From positions 248,001 to 312,000 of the forward strand of contig VTPC01090588.1 in the NCBI GenBank assembly GCA_011009095.1: a DNA stretch of 64,000 nucleotides, written 5' to 3'. Below are positions 12,003-22,579 of the stretch, piece after piece (the stretch's first letter is position 1; every line of letters begins with the position of its first letter). The notes beneath the pieces were generated by a model. That model worked only from the letters and a program-made list of their open reading frames with translations. It was not told where the DNA came from and searched no databases. The DNA comes from Ignelater luminosus (Eukaryota; Arthropoda; Insecta; Coleoptera; Elateridae). The position numbers and the translations under genes are program-made.

Positions 12003-12096
12003 TTATAGCAAATTTTCTGCGTTATCCAGGTCGACCTTCTTTTTCTTGCGTAACGTAAAACGTACCTTCTTAGCTTTACTGGAACATGTTGATTCA
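12003..12096 (-). other. possible terminal coding exon
   Basis: An acceptor-like TTTATTTAG ends at 12097, followed in one frame by about 30 codons to a TAA at 12003-12005. The peptide is very basic (SSKAKKVRFTLRKKKK) and ends DLDNAENLL. Basic tails of the form KKVRF are found at the ends of some nucleolar proteins, but the match is too short to name. I found no upstream exon on the minus strand in the next 2 kb. It may be chance. Confidence 0.2.
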
Positions 12097-13387
12097 CTAA
12101 ATAAACCCAATTAGCATAGAAGTCTTGTATTGTATTCAGTTTTATTTTGTAAGTTTTTGTTAATTGGCTATTTATACATTTTTCGTACTAGATAAATGAA
12201 AAGGGAATAGCATTTATAAGATAGTTTGTTGTAATTGTTGTAAATATGATGTCTAAACTAACCGGTCTCTCATTAATTTGAAAGGAACAACTTTTCTATT
12301 TGGTTCTGTAAAATGCTTCAAGCTTGATGTTACGATAATTTCTTGATTTATTTTTATTTTATGTGTAAATTCTATTGGCGAAAAAAGAATTCTTACTTAT
12401 GTGCCCACGCTTTTAAATAGTTTTGTTCATAATTTTCTAATTTAGAAGGTGAATTATTGATTTTGTGATGGTTAAATTTGAAAGAGAATTAAGAAATAAC
12501 CCAAAATTCATATATTACGTTATAATATTGAAAGTCTGATTGACAATTAGTTTCTACTCGCTAAAGCAAATACTTTATGTACTGTTTAATTACTTTTCTG
12601 TAATAAGATTTACATTTTACATTCGTCTAGTTAGGCAACAAATATTTACTATATCTTCATAATTAATTACTTATCCTACTTTTATTCTAATAACCAAAAC
12701 ATCTCCCACGATTTTAAACTAACAAGTGTCCAAAAATATAACTAATACTTAAATTTCAACAGTATAAACAATAGCTTTACATGTGAAAATGTCAAGGTTG
12801 GTAATTATTTTATTTTAGATTCAAGCTCATGGTTAATGAAAAAAAGAAATGTAGGATCGCACACTGATTCCCAAGACGTAACTACCGACATTTTGTGTAA
12901 TTTTATTTTTTTTTTACATTCTTTGTCAATCAAGCTTTATTAAGCGATAACGCGGTATAATTAGGTCCTTACTTTTTATTCTCGTTATCTTATGCTATAG
13001 AATAAACGTAGAAGTATAAACAAAATCATTACATCTGTATATAGATGATATGGGCAATTCCACGAGGTTGGACGTAAGATTCAGTCGCAAATAGAGCTTT
13101 ATTTTATATTTTACGTAACTTAACGAACCGTTTTGAATGATTTTCACCAAACATATATACCGTTTTATTGTTTATTCTTACCGAGGTCAAACAATTTGTA
13201 AATTATTCTTTTTTGAAGCTGCACAATTTTTGAGTTGACGTAATTATAAAATCATAATAACTATGCAAGGACACATTTGCAATACTGTACTCTTGTCATT
13301 AGCGTTATCCGAAGAACAGATAGCTGGGATGAAGAATTTTTTCTGTGCCATGTACATAATCCCCTGTGAATGAAAGAAGACCCAGTC

Positions 13388-13666
13388 TAATACATTCTTC
13401 GGTTAGTTAACGAGATTGACCCAACAAAACTGTATCCAGCTAACCCTACATTAATTGAAAGGATTAAAAGAAACAATTTAGTAGCTTGATTGTGGAAACG
13501 AGCACATTGTAGAATGTGGATTGACTCGACTAAGCACGGTTGGTACTTGGAGAATGAGAGATACCACATTAAATGGTGCGATGGACCAGAATATCTTGAA
13601 ACGACCGCCGAAGATGACAGTGAAAAAGAAGACGAGAAAAATGAGCTGTTATTTTGTAAAATTTAA
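13388..13666 (+). pseudogene. unrecognised coding remnant, probably transposon-derived
   Basis: One frame stays open for about 90 codons except for a single TGA at 13487-13489. It contains DPTKLYPANPTLIERIKR, then after the stop LWKRAHCRMW, KHGWYLENERYHIKWCDG and an acidic tail (EDDSEKEDEKNE), ending at TAA 13664-13666. An AATAAA lies about 50 bp downstream (near 13713). The composition is protein-like and unlike its AT-rich surroundings. I do not recognise the family with confidence. The tryptophan-rich segment followed by an acidic tail looks like the C-terminus of a multicopy transposon protein. No terminal repeats were found. Confidence 0.45.
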
Positions 13667-15220
13667 ATTTTTGCTAGAAATTAAAGAAAAAACTGATAAA
13701 ATCAATTCAACCAAATAAAGGGTGTTTTTCTGTTTAAAAATTTGTAAATTACATGCTTTACGGATTAGATAGACAGATATTATTTTGTGAATGATACTTT
13801 TGCAATGAAACCATGTTTAGTAAAATCATTATATAACGTTAACGGTTAAGAAGTTGTGCACCTAGCCACGTTTTAATGTAACAAGTATACAGTGTGTCTC
13901 CGGATTGACTTCACTATAGGTATAACTGTTCAAAATTATTTGAATCTCGTTTTGATGCTTTGGGGTATCGCCCTGCTTGGACTGAAAAGAATTTCAAGCA
14001 CATTTTTACTTTTTAAAACCAACACGGTCATGACAATTGAGAAAAAACAATTTTATGTTGAAGCAAAGTGCCACTTCGGTCAATAATACGGCAAAATGTT
14101 ATTGAGGAAAGTTGTTCAGAATATGAAACTATGACTATATGCAAAATTTTACAAATATCGGATCACTTTGACTAAATCTTGATTTAAATATTCTTGCATT
14201 GGTTACCAGAGAAAAAATTCAAATTCAGTAATTGTTATGTATTTTATTTTTTTTTGACGACTTACTACACAACATACTTTTTTTCTGCAGTTACAGTGCA
14301 AGAATACAAATCAAATACTGATTTAGTCAAAGTGATCATCTGATATTTGTGAAATTTTGCGTCTAGTCATAATTTCATGTTGACGACATCATCATCCAAA
14401 CCCCCTAATTTTCGTAAGATTTGCTATTCTGAGCTGCTTAGGAAAACATTCACTGAATGTGGGTAAATAAATCCTTTCTGGCACTCTGTCTAGCTTGTTT
14501 CTCAACTATAAATTAATACTCAGCAAATAAAGTGAACCATCCAAAGTTCGAATCTACTTTATAGATCGGTGCAGATAAACGAAATAATTAAACAGTGCAA
14601 TTTATTTTTTCTTCGGATTTTCAATCTTGTGGTAATAGTAGCTAACAGATGTGAATTTACGTTTTTATAAACTTGATTTGATAATGTAGACCAAAAGGAA
14701 CGAAGTATTGTATTTGATGAATGATAATGGAATTCTTCCTCTATAAATTGGTGTTTCAATCTTTTATTCTACCGTTTTTACTTCTGGAAATATTGGATTT
14801 ATTTGTTGACATCACTTGCAAAATCGGTGTATGTAAAGACAAGGCAACATGTTTTTTTTACTCAAATTCCACCAACAAAAAACTGAAATCTCAGTATGTT
14901 AGCCCTTTCCTAGCTTCAGTGTCTTTTTAATTAGATTTTTGGAAACTTTTCTAGTGCTTTTTTAAGAATAACTGGCGTTTGAGTTCTTCGAGGTTTGGCA
15001 TGCGATGCACGCTTCTGCGCAAGGTCTTCAATGCGCTCAATGCAGTGAGTTGAGGAGCGGGTTGGTCACATAATTATTGCTATTTCTGATAATGTTACCA
15101 CATTTTAGAATAATGTGACACTGCAACATTTACTTCATTTTATTAATCCTACTGTACAGTTGATACAAGAGGCATTAACTTGCTAACGGATGCTTCAATA
15201 TCTTTAGAACCAAAAGTGAT
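13667..15220. other. no gene recognised
   Basis: AT-rich, with short open frames of no recognised content. A TE-terminus-like ACAGTGTGTCTCC occurs near 13889, and 14975-15060 is somewhat GC-richer without an identifiable product. Confidence 0.4.
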
Positions 15221-15224
15221 ATAT

Positions 15225-15250
15225 TGTAACGCGCCACCCCTAGAATATTC
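15225..15250 (+). repeat. truncated 5' LTR remnant and deletion junction
   Basis: These 26 bp equal the first 26 bp of the 3' LTR at 19218-19243. The next base starts internal protease-end sequence (CTGGGAATGGATTTG). The breakpoint falls directly after ATATTC, so a short homology may have guided the deletion. Confidence 0.9.
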
Positions 15251-15256
15251 CTGGGA

Positions 15257-17545
15257 ATGGATTTGTTGAAAAAGTTTGGGTTTTCATTAGATATGAAGAA
15301 TGGAATCCTTCGAGTAGATAACGAAGAAGTCCCCATGCACCAAAAAGACGACGAGTCGCTTCGAGTAATGCTTGTCGATGACGTTACCCTGCCGGCGCGG
15401 AGTGAGAAGGTTGTTATGGCCCGAATGGATGGAAATCTCCGGGCAGGTTGTATGGGTGCTTTAGAACCGGATTATGCCAACAAAGGCAATGGAAGAAGTA
15501 TTCTGATTGGGAAAGTGTTAATGAATGTGAAAGAGCTAACGCCTATTCGATTAATGAATGTAAACAATTTCCCAATGTCATTAAAGAAGAACACCGAAAT
15601 CGGTTCTTGTGTGCCGGCGTCCTCTTTAGTAAGGTGCACGAAGACAAGTGGAGTTCTTTCGTCTTCCGGAAGCTCGGTAAACGTAGAAGCAATGATCACA
15701 GCTTCTTGTAAAAATTTAACTCCAAGCCAAAAGATTAGGGTGAAAGAGTTAATTGGTCGTTACAAAGATGTATTTGCTCCTGATAAAGGACTGGCGGGTA
15801 AAACCAGTGTGGTGACCCATAAGATCAATACGGGAGATGTTCAACCAATACGACAACGTCCAAGAAGGTTACCATGGGCGAAACGAGAAGAAGCAGAAAA
15901 GATTGTCGAAGATATGGCTAGCCAAGATGTTATCGAACCTTCAAACAGTCCTTGGGCATCACCCGTCGTCTTGGTAAAGAAGAAAGATGGTAGTACACGA
16001 TTTTGTGTCGACTATAGACAATTAAATAGTGTCACCAAGAAAGATAGTTATCCGTTACCCAGAATCGACGACACTTTGGACACTCTGTCTGGTTCTAAGT
16101 GGTTTTCCACCCTGGATATGAAGAGTGGGTATTGGCAGGTTGGAATGGAACCACGACATCGAGAGAAGACTGCTTTTACTATTGGTTCTGGCTTATGGCA
16201 GTTTACCGTTATGCCATTTTGTTTGTGTAACGCTCCAGCAACGTTTGAACGATTAATGGAGTTCATCCTGAGAGGCTTGCCTTGGAAGACCTGTTTAGTT
16301 TACCTCGACGATATTATTGTGATTGGTCGAACGTTCGAGGAACACGTTAAGAACTTGGAAGATATGTTTCTGAGATTACGTGGAGCAAATCTGCAGTTGA
16401 GTCCAAAGAAGTGCAATCTGTTCCAGAAAGAAGTTAGATATCTTGGTCACCTGGTATCCGAAGATGGAGTAGCGGCTGATCCTGATAAGATTCGTGCGGT
16501 CCAAGAATGGCCCCACCTAAAAGATAAACACGAGCTTCGAAGCTTTCTGGGTTTGTGTACTTACTACCGGCGATTCGTCCGTGGGTTTGCAGATATTGGG
16601 AAGGCTTTGACAAGATTGACAGAGGAAGACAGAGATTTTCAATGGGACGCCGACTGTGAACGAGCCTTTAACGATCTTAAACGAACTTTAGTGACAGCTC
16701 CGATCTTGAGCTATCCCAGACCGAACGAGCGATTTGTGCTGGACACGGATGCTAGCAATGTCGGAATAGGCGCCGTCCTGTCCCAAGTTCAAGATGGGCA
16801 AGAGAAGGTCATCGGCTATTTTAGCAAGGTTCTGTCCAAGCCGGAGCGTAACTACTGTGTGACCCGTCGAGAATTGCTTGCAGTCGTCAAGGCCATTAAA
16901 CATTTTCATAAGTACCTCTATGGCCGAAACTTTCTATTGAGAACCGATCATTCTGCACTCCAATGGCTGCTGAAGTTTAAAAATCCTGAAGGTCAAGTAG
17001 CAAGATGGATCGAAAGGCTCCAAGAATATGATTTCGAGACCGAACATCGAGCGGGGCGTAGCCATCGCAACGCTGACGCTTTATCTAGAAGACCATGCCC
17101 CGACGATTGCAAACAATGCTCACGAATCGAAAATAAGCATGGTGAACATCAAGTACGACGTACCACAGTCGTTGATGATCATTGGGAGCCCGCGGAAATT
17201 CAGAAAGACCAGGAAAGCGATCCTGACTTACGATTGGTGTTGGACTGGAAGACAGCAGATCGTAGACCTGCTTGGGAAGAAATAGCCCGATACGGCTCGA
17301 TTGTGAAAGCGTACTGGGCACAGTGGGACTCACTGAAGGTTCAAGATGGTCTCCTAAAGAGAGTGTTAGAAAACGAAGAAGGAACCGAAATAAGAATGCA
17401 GTTAGTGGTTCCCAAGAACAGGGTTCCTGAAGTGTTGCGACAGTTGCATGATGGGCCATCGGGAGGCCATCTGGGAGTTAAGAAAACACTAGCCAAGATT
17501 CGGGAACGGTTTTATTGGATGAACTGCAAGGAAGACGTCAGATAA
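15257..17545 (+). pseudogene. pol: gypsy pol: protease end, reverse transcriptase, RNase H, start of integrase
   Basis: Open frame of 762 codons that would make the replication enzymes of a gypsy element. The first residues (LGMDLLKKFG, counting the upstream L-G) are the tail of the aspartic protease; the rest of that domain has been deleted. Reverse transcriptase spans about 232-400 with catalytic D287 (STLDMKSG) and the YLDD box at 349-352. The usually conserved glycine before LCNAPATF is cysteine here (C322). RNase H follows with D496, E539, D564 and D607. The chromatin-entry enzyme integrase starts near 725 with its histidine pair (H731, H738). The frame then ends at a TAA (17543-17545) inside the integrase zinc-binding module. 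The ATG is only the first one after the deletion, not a native start. Confidence 0.92.
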
Positions 17546-17800
17546 TGGTGCAGACGGTGCGAAGTTTGTGCAACCGGTAATGGGCCACTTGGTAGGAAGA
17601 AGGCCCCGATGCGACAGTATAACGTCGGTAGTCCATTTGAAAGAATCGCCATAGACATTGCGGGTCCATTCCCAGAGACGGACGCAGGAAATAAATATAT
17701 TTTGGTGGCCATGGATTATTTTAGTAAATGGACAGAGGCATACGCTCTACCAAACCAAGAAGCGGCTACGGTTGCTGACGTGCTGGTAAAAGAACTCTAG
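17546..17800 (+). pseudogene. gypsy integrase, zinc finger end and first half of catalytic core
   Basis: This segment is in the same frame as the upstream pol ORF, behind the nonsense codon at 17543-17545. It holds the cysteine pair of the integrase zinc finger (WCRRCEVCA) and the first catalytic aspartate in AIDIAGPF, then the second-strand text YILVAMDYFSKWTEAY. It ends at a TAG (17798-17800) produced by a small deletion that also shifts the frame: the remaining core continues one frame over at 17801. The two breaks alone prevent production of a full integrase from this copy. Confidence 0.9.
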
Positions 17801-19190
17801 CCGTTTTGGTGTCCCACTGGAATTGCATTCCGACCAGGGCAGGAGCTTTGAGTCGGCAGTGTTCCAAAAGTTGCGCCAATCATTGGGTATCAGAAAAACG
17901 AGAACCACACCGTTGCACCCGCAGTCGGATGGAATGGTGGAAAGAATGAATAGAACGATAGGGAAGTACTTGTCGAAGGTGGTGTCCGAGCATCAGCGTG
18001 ATTGGAACCAATACCTGCATTTGTTTCTAATGGCAAACCGCTCGGCTATACAAGAAACAACTGGCCAAACCCCAGCTGCGGTGTTGTTCGGGCGCGAAAT
18101 TCGGTTACCATGTGATCTACAGTTTGGTGTCAAACCCAGTGAAAATGACGTGGTCGGTGATGATTACGTTGATAACCTTCGTAAGAAGTTAAACTCCATT
18201 CATGAAAATGTTCGTCGTAATATTCAGATGGCCAGTGACAAGATGAAAGAGCGATACGACATTAAAGCCCAAGCAGGAGGGTATCAACCTGGAGATCTAG
18301 TTTGGCTCTATCGTCCTCAAAGACGAAGAGGCTTCTCTCCAAAGCTGCAAAGAGCATGGGAAGGGCCCTACAAGGTCATTAAACGAATAAATGACCTGAT
18401 ATACCGTATCAGAAAACCACCAAGGGGAAAAATGATGGTTGTGCACACCAACCGGTTGGCCCCGTATGCAGGCGGAAATGAAGTCGATATAGAAGAACCA
18501 GAGGCCGAAATACAACCCGCAGCGGTTGTAGCGATTGAAGACCAGAGACCCTCGTTTACTGACTTTATGACTTTTTACTCAAATGGTAGGAAAGCTCGTT
18601 TTGGTGTTGTTCATGAACAACAAAGAATCCTGTTTGAAGTTCCGGAAGAATACTCTCTAGCTCACTGCGTGGCGAAAGATTTGCAGATGTCCCGAGGTAT
18701 AGCTGTCGACTTCAAGTTCAAGTTTGGTCGCACGAGAGAAATATTTTTACAACACCCCGAGGTAGGCAAGACCTGCTATCTACAAGACCAGGGACGATTC
18801 CTTTATTATCTGGTCACGAAACCTCGTTCATGTGAGAAGCCGCAGTATGAGGCTTTGTGGAAGGCTCTTCACAACTTGAAGATACAGCTCCAAGCGCACG
18901 GGGTGAAGAAATTAGCTATGCCGAAAATTGGATGTGGTCTAGACCAGCTGGATTGGCGTACCGTGCGAAATATGTTGGAAGTAATATTTCAGGACGCCGG
19001 CGTGGAAGTACTGGTTTGCAGTTATAATCCCGCAACATCCTCCCAGAGGTGTCAGAAAACAGTGGATTGTTTCTTTTTCAAAAACTCGAGGTGTACTAGG
19101 GGTTCGGCATGCAAGTACCGTCATGATCCAGAATCCAAGGCCGGAACAAGCAGCGAAATGCGTGGAACATCATTTTCGGCACTGCCATGA
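17801..19190 (+). CDS. integrase C-terminal half fused to GPY/F module, macrodomain and CCCH zinc finger
   Basis: About 460 codons without a stop. Numbering from the leucine codon at 17823: residues 1-60 finish the integrase core (HSDQGRSF with the second aspartate, and the catalytic glutamate in MVERMNRT); 180-213 form the GPY/F module (WEGPYKVIKR...VVHTNRLAPY). Residues 268-402 are a macrodomain of the TARG1/OARD1 type, shown by SLAHCVAKDLQM, GIAVDFKFKFG, YYLVTKPRS and PKIGCGLDQLDW. Residues 416-434 are a C-x7-C-x5-C-x3-H finger. In TARG1 a lysine and an aspartate remove ADP-ribose from glutamate; both are present here (K333, D374). The frame stops 27 bp before the 3' LTR, in the place an env gene could occupy. 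No start codon of its own is likely; it was part of the pol polyprotein. Confidence 0.88.
18624..19028 (+). other. macrodomain (ADP-ribose binding/hydrolase, TARG1-like) in gypsy pol
   Basis: Domain-level entry. Conserved features in order: the buried histidine loop SLAHC, the ligand loop GIAVDF, the strand YYLVTK ending in the candidate nucleophile lysine, and the phosphate-binding loop PKIGCGLD with the candidate catalytic aspartate. Known TARG1 enzymes reverse mono-ADP-ribosylation of glutamate. Whether this viral-type copy was an eraser or only a reader of ADP-ribose cannot be told from sequence. Confidence 0.85.
19068..19124 (+). other. CCCH zinc finger at the end of the gypsy polyprotein
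   Basis: CFFFKNSRCTRGSACKYRH gives C-x7-C-x5-C-x3-H, within the range of CCCH fingers that typically bind RNA. It directly follows the macrodomain and a short serine/threonine linker. Confidence 0.8.
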
Positions 19191-19204
19191 GACACAACAG
19201 TGTT

Positions 19205-19214
19205 AAGAAGGGGG
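19205..19214 (+). promoter_or_regulatory. polypurine tract
   Basis: AAGAAGGGGG lies a few bases before the 3' LTR, the usual place for the primer of plus-strand DNA synthesis in LTR elements. Confidence 0.75.
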
Positions 19215-19235
19215 CAGTGTAACGCGCCACCCCTA

Positions 19236-19337
19236 GAATATTCTAGAAAAAGTCCCGGACAGTCTCGAACAAGCTGGTCGAATGTGCCGGAGAAATCTCG
19301 AACTATCGAGACTCTTCCACCGTCGAATGTTCCAGAA
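19236..19337 (+). promoter_or_regulatory. two heat-shock-type elements in the LTR
   Basis: GAATATTCTAGAA (19236-19248) and GAATGTTCCAGAA (19325-19337) each fit GAAnnTTCnnGAA exactly, the binding site of a heat-shock-factor trimer. Both lie upstream of the TATA-like sequence near 19383. This suggests stress-inducible transcription of the parent element; binding is not shown. Confidence 0.6.
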
Positions 19338-19381
19338 GGAACGCGAACTTTCTGGGCTCATCAAGAACCACGCGAAAACGA

Positions 19382-19388
19382 ATATAAG
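19382..19388 (+). promoter_or_regulatory. TATA-like box in LTR
   Basis: ATATAAG in a GC-richer context (AATATAAGGCGGCG), about 45 bp after the second heat-shock-type element. Reasonable core promoter of the retroelement. Confidence 0.45.
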
Positions 19389-19595
19389 GCGGCGTTGACC
19401 GAGCAGAAGCAGTTCTACAGTCAAGCAGCTAGTAGTTACGAACGAAATAAATGTTGAATAGTGATAAATAAATTCTTCTGTACATAAATAAATAAATAAT
19501 TTAGTGTAAATAAATACGGGAAATAAATTGTAATAAATTAAGTGAAAATAAATATTAGTACATAAACGTTTTATATAAAAAGAACATTACAATAT

Positions 19596-22577
19596 CAAAA
19601 AATATAAAAAATCAATTGACAGTAGAAGCATATTTCCGTCAGTCTTTAGAAAATGTGACATTTCAATAATTTTATGTACCTAACAGCAAGGGAGGGGTTC
19701 ATGGTAGTATAATGTTACCAAAAATCCAGATACTTATTATCTTTGAGATCGGTTAAATCGACTCAAATTTTGTATATTTTTTGTCAGATTTTGATAAATA
19801 TAGGGTTCCAACATGGATGCCGACTTATTTTCTGTAAATATCACCTTCAATGTAAAAACCAGGAAAAAGAAACTTTCTTAACTGATAATTTAGCATAAAA
19901 TCTATATGCGAATATGTTATTAAAATTAAACAACTTAATTCTTATTAATTAGTGAGTGCTTAAAACTACGCAAAGATATTTTATACCCGGAAAACACACA
20001 CCAAAAAGAACGTTTAAAATTTGATAACAGCACATCTTCTGTTATAATATGAATGTATTACTTTTACTTAACTTTTACCTTTCGACACAAACACATGCGG
20101 AACCGTGATCCGTAAAATGTATGTAATCCTGTCAACAAAATTAAAATTTAAATCGATTTAAAAGTGTAGTTTTAAAACATGGGATCCATAGTGAATAATG
20201 AAATTCTAGATAATAACAATAAGGTAGAAGTGATGTGAATGTCTTGTATAAATTAATAATCGAACAGGTGTAAATTTATGTAAGATGTTTTCATTCTAAC
20301 CTAATTTATACGTATACCTACAAAGTATGTAACCTAGTATTCTGTTCTTAAAATAATTGACATAATTGCATCGAAATACAAAGTAAATAGAAAAGTGTAG
20401 TACCCTATCAAAGATTGTTTAAACGACATTTAAAAAATCTAACAGAAAATTATTTTTTGAACGAACATAATATACATAATTATGTATAATATATGTATAA
20501 TATTAAAATTAAATCTATATTTTAGAGGATTAGATAAGAATCCATTTTTGGAGAAAAAGGAATTTTAAAACATGTATTATATCATAAAAAATAAATGGAA
20601 CACGATCATGCTTAATCCGGTAATTAGTAATCGTGAATATAAAAGTTGCCTTTTTTCCATCTTTATTCAAATCGTGATATCAACTAATTCAAAACAAGGC
20701 ATTCAGTTTTTGAATTTCATCACATATCGTGTTTTTAAATTATACGTATATTTCCTGTTGTACCTTACAATATAAACCTTTTGATCTTATAGTGCCTGTA
20801 AACCTCTTACTTTTGTTAATAATGGACAGGCACCACACGGAATTCTAAAATAATAACTAGCAAGATCTACAATTATTTATTTTTACTTGTTTTTTTTTAA
20901 TTATCTCAACACAATCACTGTCCTTGTTCCCAGTTGGAAGCTAACCCAATTTTATATTCAAACTATATTTTGTATTTTAGATAATTAGTATACAACATTC
21001 ACTTCTAATACAAATTCGACTCAGACATAGAGTTTGGTATTATGAAGCTTCTCGGCTCTAGGGAAATTACGGAAAACCTCCGATCAAATTTCCGTCGCCG
21101 ATTGCAAACATACCTGTAGAGTTATATTGCCGTTATCACGTAGTCAATTTGTGTATACAGATTACTTTCTACACGAGGATTCAATCCTTTCATAAAAAAT
21201 CGAGAAAATATTATTTTGTGCCGAATATATAAAAAAAGTGGAGAAATAGTAGATGATGTTAAACATAATAGCTGATGTATAATTATGTTAAACTACAAAT
21301 TAAACTATCAACATTAGTAATTATCCAAGAAACTTTTAAAACTGATTGTTATAGCAAACTCATTAACTATGTATGTAAAACTTGCTAAAACTAATTAATT
21401 CTGAATTTCGAACTATTGCATTACTAGTATACTTGTTCCTGTCATATAATCCATGATAAACTCTATAGATGGCAATCTAAGTATTTTGCAAATAATAATT
21501 AGTTGAATCTATCCTTGATGTGAATAAAGAGATACAAACGTGTTCTAATGCATTTACTAAATAAGGAGGGTAAGAGAACTTTTCCACTTCCATGTGGTTG
21601 ATAGCAGTTACTGTTGTTGCTTCGTAATTACAGAATACAAATAGATTCTGTTTGAAAACTAAGCGGAGTTATCTCATTACCGAGAAATTAGTTTTGACCA
21701 CGGGGATTCAATTTTCAATCGGGGAGAGATTTACCCATTGGGAGTGCAGTTTTGATAAGAGTGTGAACGTCGGAAAATTTGCAAATAATAAATTAACAAT
21801 AAGCCTGTTTCTCTCCGATTCTCAAATGATTTTGACATTTTGTAAAAGTATGTGTGCTGTTGTTATTAGATGTTGCTTTTCTTACTGTTTCGATATTTGA
21901 ATTTAATAAAAATGGTTTTAAAAGTTACAATCTAAAGAGGAAAATTTATAGTTTCTAAATTGCAAATTAAAACAAATAGAATCAAGTGGTGGAACTGAAA
22001 TGTTAAAGAATATCTCTACTAGAACATTTATAATGCAGATTAGTAGCTTTCAAAAAGAAATGTGAAGTCAAACTTCCTTAAAGAAAGGTAGGTACCTTCA
22101 AATTCTAAGGAAAATTAGGATCTTGCAGATAGAACCGTTCGCCTCACTACCAAAACAAAATGTGACGTTCCAAGCAGAAATTATTCTTTTATCTACGTAT
22201 AGTGATTTAGTAAGCAATCGTTGTTTTTCTTCCAAATTAATTAGGGCTGTTTTGTTTCTCCAACTGTAGTTCAAGAATAAATAGGAATGCTTTTTGACAA
22301 AAACAACTTGTATAACAACTTTATGGGCTGTGCACGAATTTAGCTTACAAACAATTCTTAGGTATTCCACTCAAAAAGGCATAGTTAATTGATTTATGGT
22401 GAAAATCGATCCTGACAGATTGATTTTCCAAATGTACACATTTCATGAATTAGAAAGTGAAGTACTATTTAAATCGACACTTGTTTTACATTGCAACTTT
22501 AAGATAATAGAACTTCTATTTAAAAAAAGTTATTCTAACTGATACAAATTTTGAAAAAAGAAAACTTCAAGTGTATA
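19596..22577. other. no gene recognised
   Basis: AT-rich with scattered short open frames lacking known domains. TATACATAATTATGTATA at about 20471-20488 is a perfect palindrome but simple in composition. Confidence 0.45.
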
Positions 22578-22579
22578 TA

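Larger units (their letters stand above)
15225..19591 (+). mobile_element. Ty3/gypsy LTR retroelement with macrodomain, 5'-deleted
   Basis: A 4367-bp gypsy-type element flanked by ATAT (15221-15224 and 19592-19595), a plausible 4-bp target duplication. It starts with only about 26 bp of LTR (TGTAACGCGCCACCCCTAGA and a few more bases) and jumps straight into the end of protease (L-G-M-D), so the rest of the 5' LTR, primer-binding site, gag and most of protease are absent. Downstream come reverse transcriptase, RNase H, integrase, a GPY/F-type module, a macrodomain and a CCCH finger, then a polypurine tract and the full 3' LTR. Because both outer ends keep the duplication, the deletion happened inside the integrated copy. 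Confidence 0.92.
19218..19591 (+). repeat. 3' LTR of the gypsy element
   Basis: 374 bp from TGTAACGCG to AACATTACA, so it begins with TG and ends with CA. It is preceded by a polypurine tract and followed by ATAT, the same four bases as before the 5' end. It contains two heat-shock-type elements, a TATA-like box (about 19383) and several AATAAA signals in the last 150 bp. It is complete, in contrast to the 5' side. Confidence 0.9.

Noticed and set aside
15448-17459. Several open frames of 60-124 codons overlapping gypsy pol in other frames
   Set aside because: Shadows of the pol frame with no domain content.
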